Positions 22,501 to 32,084 of a DNA stretch of 64,000 nucleotides are shown here, one piece after another. Made by a program: the position numbers and the translations under genes. The stretch is from Liolophura sinensis (taxonomy: Eukaryota > Mollusca > Polyplacophora > Chitonida > Chitonidae), in the NCBI RefSeq assembly GCF_032854445.1, contig NC_088300.1, forward strand, positions 19,699,608 through 19,763,607, written 5' to 3'. The notes beneath the pieces were generated by a model. That model saw nothing but the letters and a program-made list of their open reading frames with translations, had not been told where the DNA came from and searched no databases. The first letter of the stretch is position 1; every line of letters starts with the position of its first letter.

Positions 22501-25500
22501 TGAAGACTACCATCCACTGAAAAAGTCATAGTAATAAGTGAACTGCAAAATCTACTGGAAAACGTCACATAAAAAAGTGCACAGCAAAATCTACTGGAAA
22601 AGTCAAATTAAAAGTGAACTGCAAAATCTACTGGAAAAATCACATTAAAAAGTGAACAGCACAATCTTCTGGAAAAGTCACATTAAAAAGTGAAGACTAC
22701 CATCCACTGGAAAAGTCACAGTAATAAGTGAACAGCACAATCTATTGGAAAACGTCACATAAAAAAGTACACAGCAAAATATACTGGAAAAATCACATTA
22801 AAATGTGAACAGCACAATCTACTGGAAAAGTTACTTTAAAAAGTGAAGACTACCATCCACTGGAAAAGTCACAGTAATAAGTGGACAGCACAATCTACTG
22901 GAAAACGTCACATAAAAAAGTGAACAGCACAATCTACTGGAAAAGTCACATTATAAAGTGAAGACTACCATCCACTGGAAAAGTCACAGTAATAAGTGCA
23001 CAGCAAAATCTACTGGAAAAATCACATTAAAAAGTGAACAGTACAATCTACTGAAAACGTCACATTAAACACTGAAAGCTAACTTTTACTGAAAACATCA
23101 CACTAAACAGTGAATGCTACCATATACTGAAAACGTCACATTAAACGGTGAACGCTACCATCTACTAGAAAAGTCACACAAAACACTGAATGCTACCATC
23201 TACTGGACAAGTCACACAAAACACTGAATGCTACCATCTACTGGACAAGTCACACTAACCAGTGAACGCAATCATCTACTGTCGTCCATTGTAGTCACAC
23301 TAAACAGTGAACGCTATCATCTACTGTCATCTATTCCAGTCACACTAAGCAGTGAACGCTATCACCTACTGGACAATTTCACAAAACAGTGAACGCTATC
23401 ATCTACTGTCGTCTATTGTAGTCACACTAAGCAGTGAACGCTATCATCTATTGAACAAGTGACACTAAACAGTGAACGCTATCATCTACTGTCTATTGTG
23501 GTCACACTAAGCAGTGAACGCTATCATCTATTGGACAAGTGACACTAAACAGTGAACACTATCATCTACTGTCGTCTATTGTAGTCACACTAAGCAGTGA
23601 ACGCTATCATCTATTGGACAAGTGACACTAAACAGTGAACGCTATCATCTACTGTCATCTATTGTAGTCACACTAAGCAGTGAACGCTATCATCTATTGG
23701 ACAAGTGACACTAAACAGTGAACGCTATCATCTACTGTCGTCTATTGTAGTCACACTAAGCAGTGAACGCTATCATCTATTGGACAAGTGACACTAAACA
23801 GTGAACACTATCATCTACTGTGGTCTACTGTAGTCACACTAAGCAGTGAAAGCTATCATCTATTGGACAAGTGACACTAAACAGTGAATGCAATCATCTA
23901 CTGTCGTCTATTGTAGTCACACTAAGCAGTGAACGCTATCATCTATTGGACAAGTGACACTAAACAGTGAACACTATCATCTTCTGTCATCTATTCCAGT
24001 CACACTAAGCAGTGAACGCTATCACCTACTGGACAATTTCACAAAACAGTGAACGCTATCATCTTCTGTCGTCTATTGTAGTCACACTAAGCAGTGAAAG
24101 CTATCATCTATTGGACAAGTGACACTAGACAGTGAACGCTATCATCTACTGTCGTCTACTGTAGTCATACTAAATAGTGAAACACAACACAATGAACACA
24201 AAAAGAAATTTTTCAATGGTTTTACATTAAACACAAATTTTCATCCAAACACAGCTGCAACTGTTGTGCCAATTATACATGAAGATAATGGAGTAGAACC
24301 CCAGACAAACCTCCAAAGCTCATCATACGGCCAATCCTGGAGCCAGGGACGCGGCGTTCTCGTGATCGTTCACTCAGCTGAAACACACACAGAGTTCAAA
24401 ACCGATCAAAAACACCTGTCCTTGTTCTTCCTATTTTTTGTTGGATAGGGTATTCTTTCCAGTCGTATCTGACAGGTGAATGTTAATCTCAGACCATGGA
24501 CATTCACCGTAGTCAGCCCAAGTTTTTACACTACACCTTAGTTTACATCTTAGAACAATTGGCGTAAGTAAACAGTTGTCCCCAGCCTGCTAGCTTCTTT
24601 GTGTAGGAAAATTATAAGACCATGAGTAAAACCTGTATGTGATCTTTTTACATTATATAACAGATGACACAATTTGAAACTCCACAGTGTACGCGTAAGC
24701 AAGTGACCAGGGCACAATATCACAAAAATTTGTGCATAGACCTTTCTTGAAAGTTTTCGTGTTAATCTTGTTACATTTATAAAACATCTTAACCCAGACA
24801 ATATCACTTTCAGAAAAAGAAGTTACAAGAAAACTGATTTCTGGGTCCCATGGAAGGGACCCTTGATCCAGCAAACAATAATATTTTATGCTTGCATCAT
24901 ACCTTCTGATCAATTTTGGGTTTAGGGGTCATTGCCCTTAGAGGTTGTTTGAAGGTCACAGAAGGGTCAATCTTCTGTGAAGCCGAGGTACTTGGAGAAG
25001 CTGTGGATGTTTGTTGCTGATAAAGACGCTGATGATGTTGTTGTGTAGGAGGTGGTTGCTGCTGCTGTTGTTGTTGCTCTCTAGCTGCTTTTTCCTCTTT
25101 CTGTAGATCATCAGCTGTGACACCTGTATTGGTAGGGTCGTAGTGGAAGCTTTTGGTGGTAGGGGAGGCAGCCTGAGCCACATTTTTTATCGTGGACTGA
25201 GCTGTACTGCTGACCATGTTAACTACACCCCTCAGTCCCATGGCTTTGTTCTTATCTCCACTGGTGTAGTCCGGCGTTTCCCATCGCACTTTCACTTGAC
25301 TCTGACTTGCCCGTAAAATAACATCCTCACTCAACCCATCATCCCCTAAATCAAATTCTGACAAATCTCGCTCATGACTATTGCTGCCTTGTCCAAATCT
25401 CCCACACAACACTGATGAAGATCGCAGATTCTGGACAACAGCGCCAGCCTGTGTCCCCATGAAACTGATCTTGTCCCCAAGTCCATTCTGAAAAAGTCCG

Positions 25501-28500
25501 ACAAATGTGTGAATACATGTATTTATAATAATCACTGTGTTTGACCCATTCTACAAGCTCTACTGACCTTAGAAAGGTATCTTGAGGTTTGTTTTCAAAG
25601 TAGAATGATATCCCACTGCAAATATTTTAGCTCCAGAAGTGATCTTCAATGACTACCACTACCTATATTTGCCTCCAAAGCACTTTTTCTGGGCAAATCT
25701 TCGGGTAATACAAGTCAAGAGGCTTAGACGTGTTTTATTTATTTTATTTGGCTTTACAGTCATATTCAAAAGTAATTCATACGACTTTGTTTGAGTTTAT
25801 GGGCAGAAGTAATTGGACTGCATGCCTCGTCATTTAAAATACTGAAATCCCCCAGGAGAGGCATTTGCTCTCCTACAAACTTTGTTAGTTATTTATTTAC
25901 TTGACTGTTGTTTTACGTTGTACTCAAGACAAATTAACTTTATGGTTGGAGGAAATGGATGACCATCCGCAGGTTGCTTGAACCTTTTGTTAATTGGACT
26001 GGTTATCTATTACACTTTACACTTTTTGCTGGGATAAAGAGAGCAAACACATTAAAATGTCTTGCACTGTCTTTTAATCAGAACAAAGAACACAAAAAAG
26101 CTTTCCAGCTTTTGTCAAGCCTTGGCCCAACACTGATGAGATCAAGATTTATGGGAGACTATCATGAGTCACATGACTAGCATAACACTCTTAAGACATT
26201 AACACTGAACTGATTAGATATGCTGATGACAAGTTCTTACTTCAAGTTCCATGCATCAATATCATCACCATCTGATATCAAGTCATATATATTTGAATCC
26301 GAGAGAGACACACTCAGTAAGCCTTCACTACACTCCATGTCAGAGTTAGAAGAGATAGAGTCCTTACCATCAGAATTACTGGGCTTAGCCGCATTCCCCA
26401 CACCAACAGTTTCTGATGCATGCAACATGCTTTTTTTGCGTATTGTTCATAAATGAATCAAGAGCAGCTTCTATTATTTGTTCCCTCTCCTGTAGAGACC
26501 AGCTAAGGTGATTTACTATTGTTAATAGGAGAATCTCCATAGTTTTGTGTGACATAGACAACCTGTTGTGACTGAATCTCCTCTCTACAGAATTATTACT
26601 CAGGCTTCAGTAGATGAGTAGATTCACAATTAATGTTTGAACAATGTTTTCTCTAATGCTGTAAAATTCTGACCAACATTTCCTTTGGCTTAAACTTCGT
26701 CTTGTAACTTTCCAATCTGCTTAACGTATTTCCACTCTTTTTTCAGACTGCCTTCCTGGTATGACCTGGCCTGAAGAGTTGTCCAGAAATGATCTGCCAC
26801 AGTTTTAATAGATTTTAGTTTGTCAACTGTTTCCTCAGTATGCCAGTTTGTAGGATCAAGCCAATGGCAGTTTTTGAATAGGTCACTGTCACAAGACAGG
26901 AATCTATGCCCAATGCACTCAATCATTTTACTGATTTCAATTTCAAATTTTCAATAGGGGTGCCAAATTCACCAGTATGTGTCATTCCAGTATACCTAAC
27001 AGTCACATGTTCTCTGCCGTTTGTCTTGCGCCTTTGATGGCCAGCTTTTTGTCATTGATATGACAGCACATTTTCACTACTAAGCGTGAAACCACTGTTT
27101 TCTGCACAGAGACTTCTTTCACCTAACAAGTCACGCAGTTCCCTCCATGTTTGATTCACCTAGGTACCTATTTCAAACACTAACAATTCTCCGTTTTCAA
27201 AAGCAAGTAAGTCTCCACAAGCTGCTGATAAAGACAGCACTGGGATAAAAATGTGTAATTTTTCAATTTTTCCAGATACCTTAACACCTTTGGTTCCTGT
27301 TTAGCCTGTGAGGCTAGGGTGTTCTCTATACTTTGTAGAAGAATAGGCCAGTTGTGTAGAAGTGTGTTATCCCTCACCCAGTGTGGTTCAAGAACCTGGT
27401 TCCGTTCACTGCAATTGAATGTAACTGAATGACTGGGGACTCTGGGTGATTCAATAGTGAATCCTCTCTCGCCAATTCGAGCATATGTGAAACACAATGT
27501 GTGGTTAGCAACCACAGCTGGTCTCGTTTCAGCTGGGTGAGAACACCATTGTATACATGTAAGCCTGTGTTAACAGATTCTCTGTCAGCTGTAGACGACA
27601 CTGGACAATTCTGATATGTCTCTTCAGGGATTTGTATTTTACTTTTGTTTCGAAACACATCATCTAAGGATTCCTTCAGATTATCTGCTGTTGCATTTCT
27701 ACATTGGCCTTAGGGTCTATGTTTTCCAGTGCTACAGCATGAAATACTGTGCCACCCTCTCCAACCACTCTTACAGGAACAAGTTCCTTCTTAGAGCTGG
27801 TTTTCCGCACTTGCAATCCATCTCACAGAGTACCAGAAAGGTTTGACTCTCATACTAGTTTGACAAGCTTGTCTCTGACTGCTGCAGATATCTCTTGAAT
27901 CATTTCATTGCCTTTTTTGGCTACTGTCTGCACCTGAAATTAAGTGATGCAATTTATTTTATTTTAATGTGATCATAAATTTGAGTGAAAGATTCTTGTT
28001 TATGTATTACAATTTGCTTTTTGAATGTCAACTGTTTTGAAGGTGGCTAACCACTGGCTGTAAGTACATGTATGTAAGCTGTCCTCATCAGCTTCCTGTC
28101 AATAACAGAACATATCAACTTGGCTTGTGTTTTTTATTGCATGAAACATCAAATGGAATTTAATTTATTTCTATTTCTCAACACAACATACACTGTTCAT
28201 AAATGAATCATCATAAACCTGTGATTGGTATAGACGTCACAATTAAACTGAAGTTATGACAAAAATTACTATTAAACTATACATAGTTAAAATCAGGAAC
28301 TGTAGTCAGCCATGCCAGTTATAGTTTACCACAGCCATTCAATACAGTATACTCAGTCTATTCATTTACTGAATATTCAGAGACATTTAAGAAGGTTTAA
28401 ATTTAAATGAATTTTATCTTTAGGCCTAGAATGAAGAAACTGCCCTAAAAATGACAACTGACAGTTATTATCCTGTAACCATTTCTTGCCGCATTTGGAA

Positions 28501-29568
28501 GAGATGAGTGGATTCTTGGCTGTGTGCCTCTGCCGTTGTTGTTGCTGGTAGTGTTATTGTTGGACGTGTTTGTTTCCCCAGATCCTAGCAGCTTTTCAAA
28601 CTACAAACCCGTTGCGTGACCTTTGGATTCAAAGTGACGTATACAACAATCCATTTGCTCATGAAATTAGTTCCAGAGACATACTTTTGGAAATCTTTTA
28701 CAGCCTGTCCTTGTAGGGTCGAGATTATTTTATGTGCATGTCTCTCGCACAAGTCCTACACCATAAATATGGTGTAAGACTTGTAATCCAGTAATCTTTG
28801 GAAAGTTTATGGCCATAAGTAATTGGACTGAGCCCAGAGAGAACTTTGGAAAGTAAAAAGCTGGTAAATCCCTGAACTTTAAGAGCAGGAGATGAAACAG
28901 TGAACTTGTAAGACTCCTTCTCCCCTTTCATTATACTGATACGGGTCAAACAGTTGTTGCACTATCCCCTTAATGCCCAGCACTAAGCGAGGAAGTTACA
29001 GCATCCTCTGTTAAAGTCTTACGTGTGACCCAACCCACGACTGACACTTGACCTATCAGTTGACGCTCCCAAAGTGGACACTCGACCAACTGAGCTATCA
29101 GGGCCAGGCTACTGAGTCAGAGTATTTACAAATACATTGCAATGATTCAATATGGTGTCATTACACCACAATTTTACATATTTATTATAATATACATGTA
29201 TTTTGTACAATGACTGCCTCTGTATGGTATCACACTATCACAGTATTTACCTTTTCGCCTCCACTGGTTTACTACAGCATTACCGCATGTACCTCATGCA
29301 AGTCATACATGTATTATTACCTTCTGACACGTACTGTTTCATTTTATGTGTTACTACATCAGAATATTACATGTACCTTTGAAATGGACTGTTTCACAAT
29401 GGCATCACTGACTACTTCCTCGACCTTTGCCCCCAAATCTTGTAGTCCCGATTTCAAAGAGGAATTAGTCCATGCCTGTTGATACTCCTTCCCCTGGTGT
29501 TTAGCTAGGGCCTTGGCAATGTATTCTAAGCCACGAATAAACGCTAGCATATCACTCGAGCGGGACAT
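10274..29568 (-). CDS. COQ8A: COQ8A/ADCK3-type atypical kinase of mitochondrial coenzyme Q biosynthesis (13 coding exons)
   Basis: Exons (transcript order): 29568-29377, 25487-24903, 24377-24311, 22415-22344, 21042-20917, 18005-17920, 17482-17342, 16918-16837, 16497-16404, 15709-15568, 12993-12886, 11369-11217, 10564-10274. They total 2139 nt (712 codons plus stop) with every splice phase matching. The KxGQ signature is at residues 339-342 (after 'EANAERIV'), the Ala-rich loop AAAS at 400-403 (replacing a Gly-rich loop), the nucleotide-binding Lys in 'VAMKIQ' at 421, catalytic loop 'QTDPNWSN' at 549-556, and DFG at 570-572. These are diagnostic of the UbiB/COQ8 family, which sits on the matrix side of the inner mitochondrial membrane and supports the CoQ-synthesis complex through ATPase activity. 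The N-terminal ~280 residues diverge and include a Gln-rich stretch; human COQ8A is 647 residues. COQ8A is preferred over COQ8B on sequence feel only; an invertebrate single COQ8 is likely. Confidence 0.95.
11217..11369 (-). CDS. COQ8A: COQ8A coding exon 12 (DFG motif)
   Basis: 51 codons, '[20 protein letters not shown]', then 'FLTGYEAK'. Acceptor ttttccag|CTGTGT, donor GCCAAG|GTAACT; phase 0 at both ends. Confidence 0.95.
11490..12880 (-). repeat. 121-bp minisatellite carrying copies of the exon 11 end and its 5' splice site
   Basis: About ten extra copies fill nearly all of COQ8A intron 11. The 'cttacctggtc' (or variant) block recurs at 11583, 11734, 11855, 11976, 12097 and 12218, a 121-bp spacing except for one 151-bp step, and continues to the true donor at 12881-12886. 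Each unit has a 'gacagcaccatcagtttttt' block and a 'cggccattcaaaaagttcaa' block. Eight of ten copies keep a GT donor; the two reading 'cttagctggtc' (12218 and about 12610) have lost it. The copies at 11976 and 12097 match the exon end exactly over at least 21 bp. Confidence 0.95.
12886..12993 (-). CDS. COQ8A: COQ8A coding exon 11 (catalytic loop)
   Basis: 36 codons, '[20 protein letters not shown]', then 'FFYNYDTDQ'. Acceptor ttggccag|ATTGGT, donor GACCAG|GTAAGA, phase 0 at both ends. The 3' end and donor of this exon are also the core of the neighbouring 121-bp tandem array. Confidence 0.95.
13496..13586. repeat. Imperfect inverted repeat (hairpin), possible MITE
   Basis: Left arm about 13506-13534 ('gctaagctgat...ctaccatggtaac') pairs with right arm about 13551-13580 ('gttgccatggtag...gatcagcttagt') with a few mismatches and a loop of roughly 16 nt. 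Weaker pairing extends outward. Lies in COQ8A intron 10. Confidence 0.8.
15395..15520. repeat. 25-bp tandem repeat, about 5 copies
   Basis: Near-perfect copies of 'ggcctagattccaggaatta' plus 'tctag', about 50 bp from the COQ8A exon 10 donor (15567), in intron 10. Confidence 0.95.
15568..15709 (-). CDS. COQ8A: COQ8A coding exon 10
   Basis: 142 nt, '[20 protein letters not shown]', then 'VNGIPLDKL'. Acceptor tttatag|AGAGCT, donor GACTTT|GTGAGT; phase 2 in, 0 out. Confidence 0.94.
16404..16497 (-). CDS. COQ8A: COQ8A coding exon 9
   Basis: 94 nt, '[20 protein letters not shown]', equivalent to '[20 protein letters not shown]'. Acceptor aaatcag|GTATGT, donor TTTAG|GTTGGT; phase 1 in, 2 out. Confidence 0.93.
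16837..16918 (-). CDS. COQ8A: COQ8A coding exon 8
   Basis: 82 nt, '[19 protein letters not shown]', then 'KVWDILPK'. Acceptor tttgcag|TACCCG, donor AAAG|GTGAGT (phase 1). Confidence 0.94.
17342..17482 (-). CDS. COQ8A: COQ8A coding exon 7 (AAAS loop and nucleotide-binding Lys)
   Basis: 47 codons with '[14 protein letters not shown]' and 'GREVAMKIQ'. Acceptor cgttacag|AAAGTG, donor ATACAG|GTCAGA; phase 0 at both ends. Confidence 0.96.
17920..18005 (-). CDS. COQ8A: COQ8A coding exon 6
   Basis: 86 nt, '[20 protein letters not shown]', then 'FMPANQME'. Acceptor ttctttcag|AT, donor ATGGAG|GTAAGA; phase 1 in, 0 out. Confidence 0.93.
20527..20735 (+). repeat. Family 1 SINE, 5'-degraded
   Basis: Body blocks 'gtcgctatgagtccagctta' and 'cctcccaccataatgctggc', then 'gtgaaatattcttgagtacg' and an AAAT-rich tail. 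In COQ8A intron 5, antisense to the gene. Confidence 0.9.
20917..21042 (-). CDS. COQ8A: COQ8A coding exon 5 (KxGQ motif)
   Basis: 126 nt, '[16 protein letters not shown]', then '[14 protein letters not shown]'. Acceptor aattacag|AT, donor ACAGG|GTAAGT; phases 1 and 1. Confidence 0.95.
21213..21305 (-). repeat. Family 1 SINE 3' fragment
   Basis: Carries 'actcaagaatatttcactta' and 'ccagtattatggtgacaaga' in the antisense orientation; strongly diverged. Confidence 0.6.
21674..21748. repeat. 15-bp tandem repeat, about 5 copies
   Basis: Copies of 'gggagacagcgcaac' with small variants. As the period is divisible by 3, it keeps an open frame on both strands (LSPVA repeat on the minus strand), but it lies in COQ8A intron 4 without splice signals I could support. 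Confidence 0.92.
22085..22185 (-). repeat. Degenerate family 1 SINE fragment
   Basis: Remnants of the antisense pattern: 'atttatttgattgtagtttc', 'cttatacgacgacagtcagc' and 'attgtggtgagaggaaacca'. In COQ8A intron 4. Confidence 0.6.
22344..22415 (-). CDS. COQ8A: COQ8A coding exon 4 (single transmembrane segment)
   Basis: 72 nt encoding '[20 protein letters not shown]', equivalent to the Gly/Ala-rich membrane segment '[20 protein letters not shown]' of human COQ8A. Acceptor cactgtttcag|GG, donor CTGAAA|GTAAGT, phases 1 and 1. Confidence 0.9.
22425..24185. repeat. Satellite array filling COQ8A intron 3, with 83-bp higher-order units
   Basis: 22425 to about 23040 holds ~37-bp units ('aatctactggaaaagtcaca' plus a 'gtgaacagcac' variant). 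About 23100-24185 has a more regular two-part unit of 83 bp: a short half with 'ctattggacaagtgacacta' and a long half with 'ctactgtcgtctattgtagt', both sharing 'cagtgaacgctatcatct'. The array fills almost all of the 1895-bp intron between exon 4 and exon 3 and reaches the exon 4 acceptor region. Confidence 0.95.
24311..24377 (-). CDS. COQ8A: COQ8A coding exon 3
   Basis: 67 nt encoding '[20 protein letters not shown]', then FG, equivalent to the conserved 'RERKVP..RIGRLANFG' segment. Acceptor tttcag|CTGAGT, donor GGAG|GTTTGT (phase 1). Too short to show as an ORF. Confidence 0.9.
24903..25487 (-). CDS. COQ8A: COQ8A coding exon 2 (divergent, Gln-rich)
   Basis: 195 codons, acceptor tttttcag|AATGGA, donor CAGAAG|GTATGA, phase 0 at both ends. 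Low conservation. It includes a 7-Gln run encoded by mixed CAA/CAG, followed by PPP and more Gln/His, within a Ser/Thr-rich linker. A short helix-like segment '[17 protein letters not shown]' resembles the region before the core in human COQ8A. Confidence 0.85.
25880..25985 (-). repeat. Degenerate family 1 SINE fragment
   Basis: Antisense pattern 'gttgttttacgttgtactca', then 'atgaccatccgcaggttgct'. In COQ8A intron 1. Confidence 0.55.
26690..27920 (-). pseudogene. hAT-superfamily transposase relic (ZNF862/KIAA1586-like)
   Basis: On the minus strand, several broken frames follow the order of a ZNF862/KIAA1586-like hAT transposase: '[18 protein letters not shown]' (stop), '[14 protein letters not shown]', '[13 protein letters not shown]' (compare HC-x-x-HRLELA), '[10 protein letters not shown]' (compare GTRW), '[13 protein letters not shown]', 'LLLKTEN' and '[17 protein letters not shown]'. 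Frameshifts and stops separate the blocks, so it is dead. It sits inside COQ8A intron 1 in the same orientation. A Ser/Asp-rich ORF at 26237-26428 may be its tail but is not recognisable. Confidence 0.65.
28749..28784. repeat. Short perfect-stem hairpin
   Basis: A 17-bp arm 'acaagtcctacaccata' and its near-perfect complement (one mismatch) are separated by 2 bp. In COQ8A intron 1. Confidence 0.8.
28905..29106 (-). repeat. tRNA-derived SINE (family 2)
   Basis: The minus strand starts with the tRNA-like 'GATAGCTCAGTTGGTCGAG' (about 29081-29100). The body shares 'ttgcactatccccttaatg' with the 31.7 kb copy. Confidence 0.65.
29377..29568 (-). CDS. COQ8A: COQ8A coding exon 1
   Basis: 64 codons from ATG at 29568 ('[20 protein letters not shown]'), donor CAAAG|GTACAT, phase 0. 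A likely acceptor (ttttag|GTGATTC, exon from 29593) lies 25 bp before the ATG, so the start codon is probably in the second exon of the transcript. Confidence 0.8.
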
Positions 29569-30691
29569 GCTGAATCTGCGTGGCCTGAATCACCTAAAAT
29601 AATTAAAATCAAAATTAATGTCAACATGCAAATGAAGATTCTCACTACAAAGGAGTGTATCCTAAGTCTTCAACAATTTCAACCACCTCCACGATCAGAA
29701 TTGTGAAACATGCATTTTGTCATCAAAATGGCCGAATCAACATCTGAGTGAGCACGTACACAAAAACCACATCTTCACAGCCTTACATATGTAAAGTTTG
29801 CAGTCAAACGTACTTCTTAACTTTTACTGTGATTACTTATTTTCAAGGCCACATCTTCCCCGAGATTCTTTGATAATGTGATCTGCTGCATTGCCAGCCT
29901 CAACATAATTCACAAGGGCATAATTTCTAAATGGAATGCGCTCTAATGCTTTTGGACATCCTTGGTTAAAAGGGGCCTCTGTGGTCGAGGTCGTTAGTGG
30001 GCCAGTGCTGAGCACTGACCCAGGAGCCTCTCTGTCTCACCAATGCGATCGCCGTGATTTCAAGTCCAGCTCATGCTGGCTTCCTCTTCGGTTGTACATT
30101 TGTAACTTTGCCAGCAACCTGCGGACAGTTGTGGGTTCCCTGGACTTGTATCTTCTCACCATATTGTTGGCTGCTGTCATGAAAGTCAAATACTCTTCAA
30201 TATAACGTAAACAAAACAATTAAATAATAAATAAATCCTTGCATCAACTGACCAAACCTAACGTCAGAGCAATCTCAGGCTAACTCTCTCATTAAACAAT
30301 TTCACCAAGCCAGTCCACTGTAATTATGTAAGTCCCATTTTCAAAAGAACTGTCGGCCGACAACTCACAAACTCTACCGCACGGCCATGGAAACACTCCA
30401 CAATGCAATAACGGCAAAAACATAAATATATAAATAAATAAATAAGTATATTCAAAATTTTCTGATGTGAATATGAATAAACGGAACTTGGAATAAACGC
30501 ATGTTCGAAGCCGGCAAATTTCTGGGACCAGTCAAATCACTGCAGTGTCGGGAAAACAACTTGACTAGAATCGAACGTATGTCTTGATCGTTGACGAGAA
30601 GCCGATCATGTCACTCAATGTCAAAGGCTTCATTGAAACGTTTGATGGCGAATTCTTTCACCATTTAGTTCATTAGAAGGAAGACCTTACC
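29569..30691 (-). promoter_or_regulatory. COQ8A: Probable COQ8A 5' UTR intron and promoter-proximal region
   Basis: An acceptor lies 25 bp before the ATG (exon from 29593). A candidate untranslated first exon ends at a donor AGTG|GTAAGG (exon end 30691, minus strand). No TATA box or clear initiator was identified, so the transcription start is a guess. Confidence 0.3.
29970..30237 (+). repeat. Family 1 SINE, full length but diverged
   Basis: Head 'ggcctctgtggtcgaggtcg', body 'gacccaggagcctctctgtc' and 'agtccagctcatgctggctt', AAAT tail. Upstream of COQ8A coding exon 1. Confidence 0.85.
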
Positions 30692-31235
30692 ACTAGAACT
30701 TCGAAAGACTAGACCGAAACCCCAATAGCGAGTGATCCCAACAGCAACACTTTGAAAGTCACTTACATCATTCTGTTTACGTCCTATTTTCGTTACACAA
30801 GACGAAATGCTCCGCATGGGTTTCACTTTGCGGAGCTACATGGTCATTCGCAGACATAGTTTCGTATATTATTAAAATCGAACTTATTATACAAAATGAA
30901 TATATTTTTACACAACACTTAGTAGTATTTAAATCTTTGTTTATGTATAATTTGTTTATCTCAAGAAAAACTAATGAGCCAATGATCTGTTGGATTTATT
31001 TCACTAGTGCTTACTGAAATAGACATTGTCAAAGGGAGGTCACTCTCAATGTCAAAACCCAGTTATACCGCCATACACCCCTCAAGTTAGACCTACAAGC
31101 AAGCCCTACATAAGGGCCTACAACGAAAGAACACAAAACTTGTTCTGCCCATTTAATGCATTCATAATTCTCAATGGACATTTAAAGTATTAAATTATAT
31201 CGAAAGTATGTATTAATTTCCCTTAAAAAGCCTAA

Positions 31236-31365
31236 CTGCGGATGGTCGTGGGTTTCCCCCGGGCTCTGCCCGGTTTCCTCCCACCATAATGCTGGCCGCC
31301 GTCGTATCAGTGAAATATTCTTGAGTACGGCGTAAAACATTAATCAAATAAATAAATAAATAAAT
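31236..31365 (+). repeat. 5'-truncated family 1 SINE with a short target-site duplication
   Basis: Begins abruptly at 'ctgcggatggtcgtgggttt' and continues to the AAAT tail. A 7-bp direct repeat 'agcctaa' flanks it (31229-31235 and 31366-31372). Confidence 0.88.
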
Positions 31366-31420
31366 AGCCTAATGTGATGTGTGTCATCAAACCCATTCGA
31401 CGTCTCTAATTTATTTAGGC

Positions 31421-31641
31421 CTATTTATTTGATTGGTGTTCTACGCTGTACCGGTACTCAAGAATATTTCATGTATACGACGTCCGTCAGTATTGTGGTG
31501 GGAGGAAACCGGGCAGAGTCCGGGGAAACCAACGACCACCCGCATTGAGATGGACTTGAACTCACAGCGACCGCATTGACGAGAGGCTCCTGGGTCATTT
31601 CTCCACGTTATCGTGCTAATCCCCTCGGCCACGGAGAGGGT
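31421..31641 (-). repeat. Full-length family 1 SINE, antisense
   Basis: Reads from the tail 'tatttatttgattggtgttc' through 'ggtgggaggaaaccgggcag' to the reverse of the head 'cctcggccacggagag'. Only about 55 bp from the plus-oriented copy at 31236-31365. Confidence 0.92.
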
Positions 31642-31671
31642 TAGCCAACGTCTTAGGGTGAGTGAGTGCTG

Positions 31672-31915
31672 AAGGTTTAACGTCGAACTTAACAATTTTT
31701 CAGTATGTGCAATGTGCCTTCTTGTCGCAGGAAGGATTTCCACGCTCTTTTATTCACTGAGACGACTTACCGAAGGCAAGTAAGTCTCCCCAACAAAGTC
31801 ATTATACTGAAGCGGGTCGTTGCACTATCCCCTTAATGTTGAACACACCAAGGGGGAAGCTTCAACTTCCACTTGAGTTGTGAAACGACCCGGGATTGTC
31901 CCTGGATCTACCGCC
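31672..31915 (-). repeat. Family 2 SINE
   Basis: Shares 'cgaacttaacaatttttcag' with the 7.3 kb element and 'ttgcactatccccttaatg' with the 28.9 kb element. Confidence 0.6.
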
Positions 31916-32084
31916 CTATATCTTCACAAAAAATATAGTTACAGGTGTAGTGCAACTTTTATATTCATGTTGGACGAAGAAATACAGCAGTTTGAGGAGG
32001 TCTCGTACAGCTAAAAAGCGGTGACGTCACCGTGCTTCAGTTTGTTCAATATGGGCTAAAAGGTCCACCATAACCATAATCTGG

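Noticed and set aside
22425-24185. CRISPR-like regularly spaced repeats
   Set aside because: The intervals between shared blocks are themselves repeated; it is a higher-order satellite in an intron.
24897-25535. Independent 212-codon gene
   Set aside because: It is COQ8A exon 2 plus intron sequence; splice sites and phases fit the gene on both sides.
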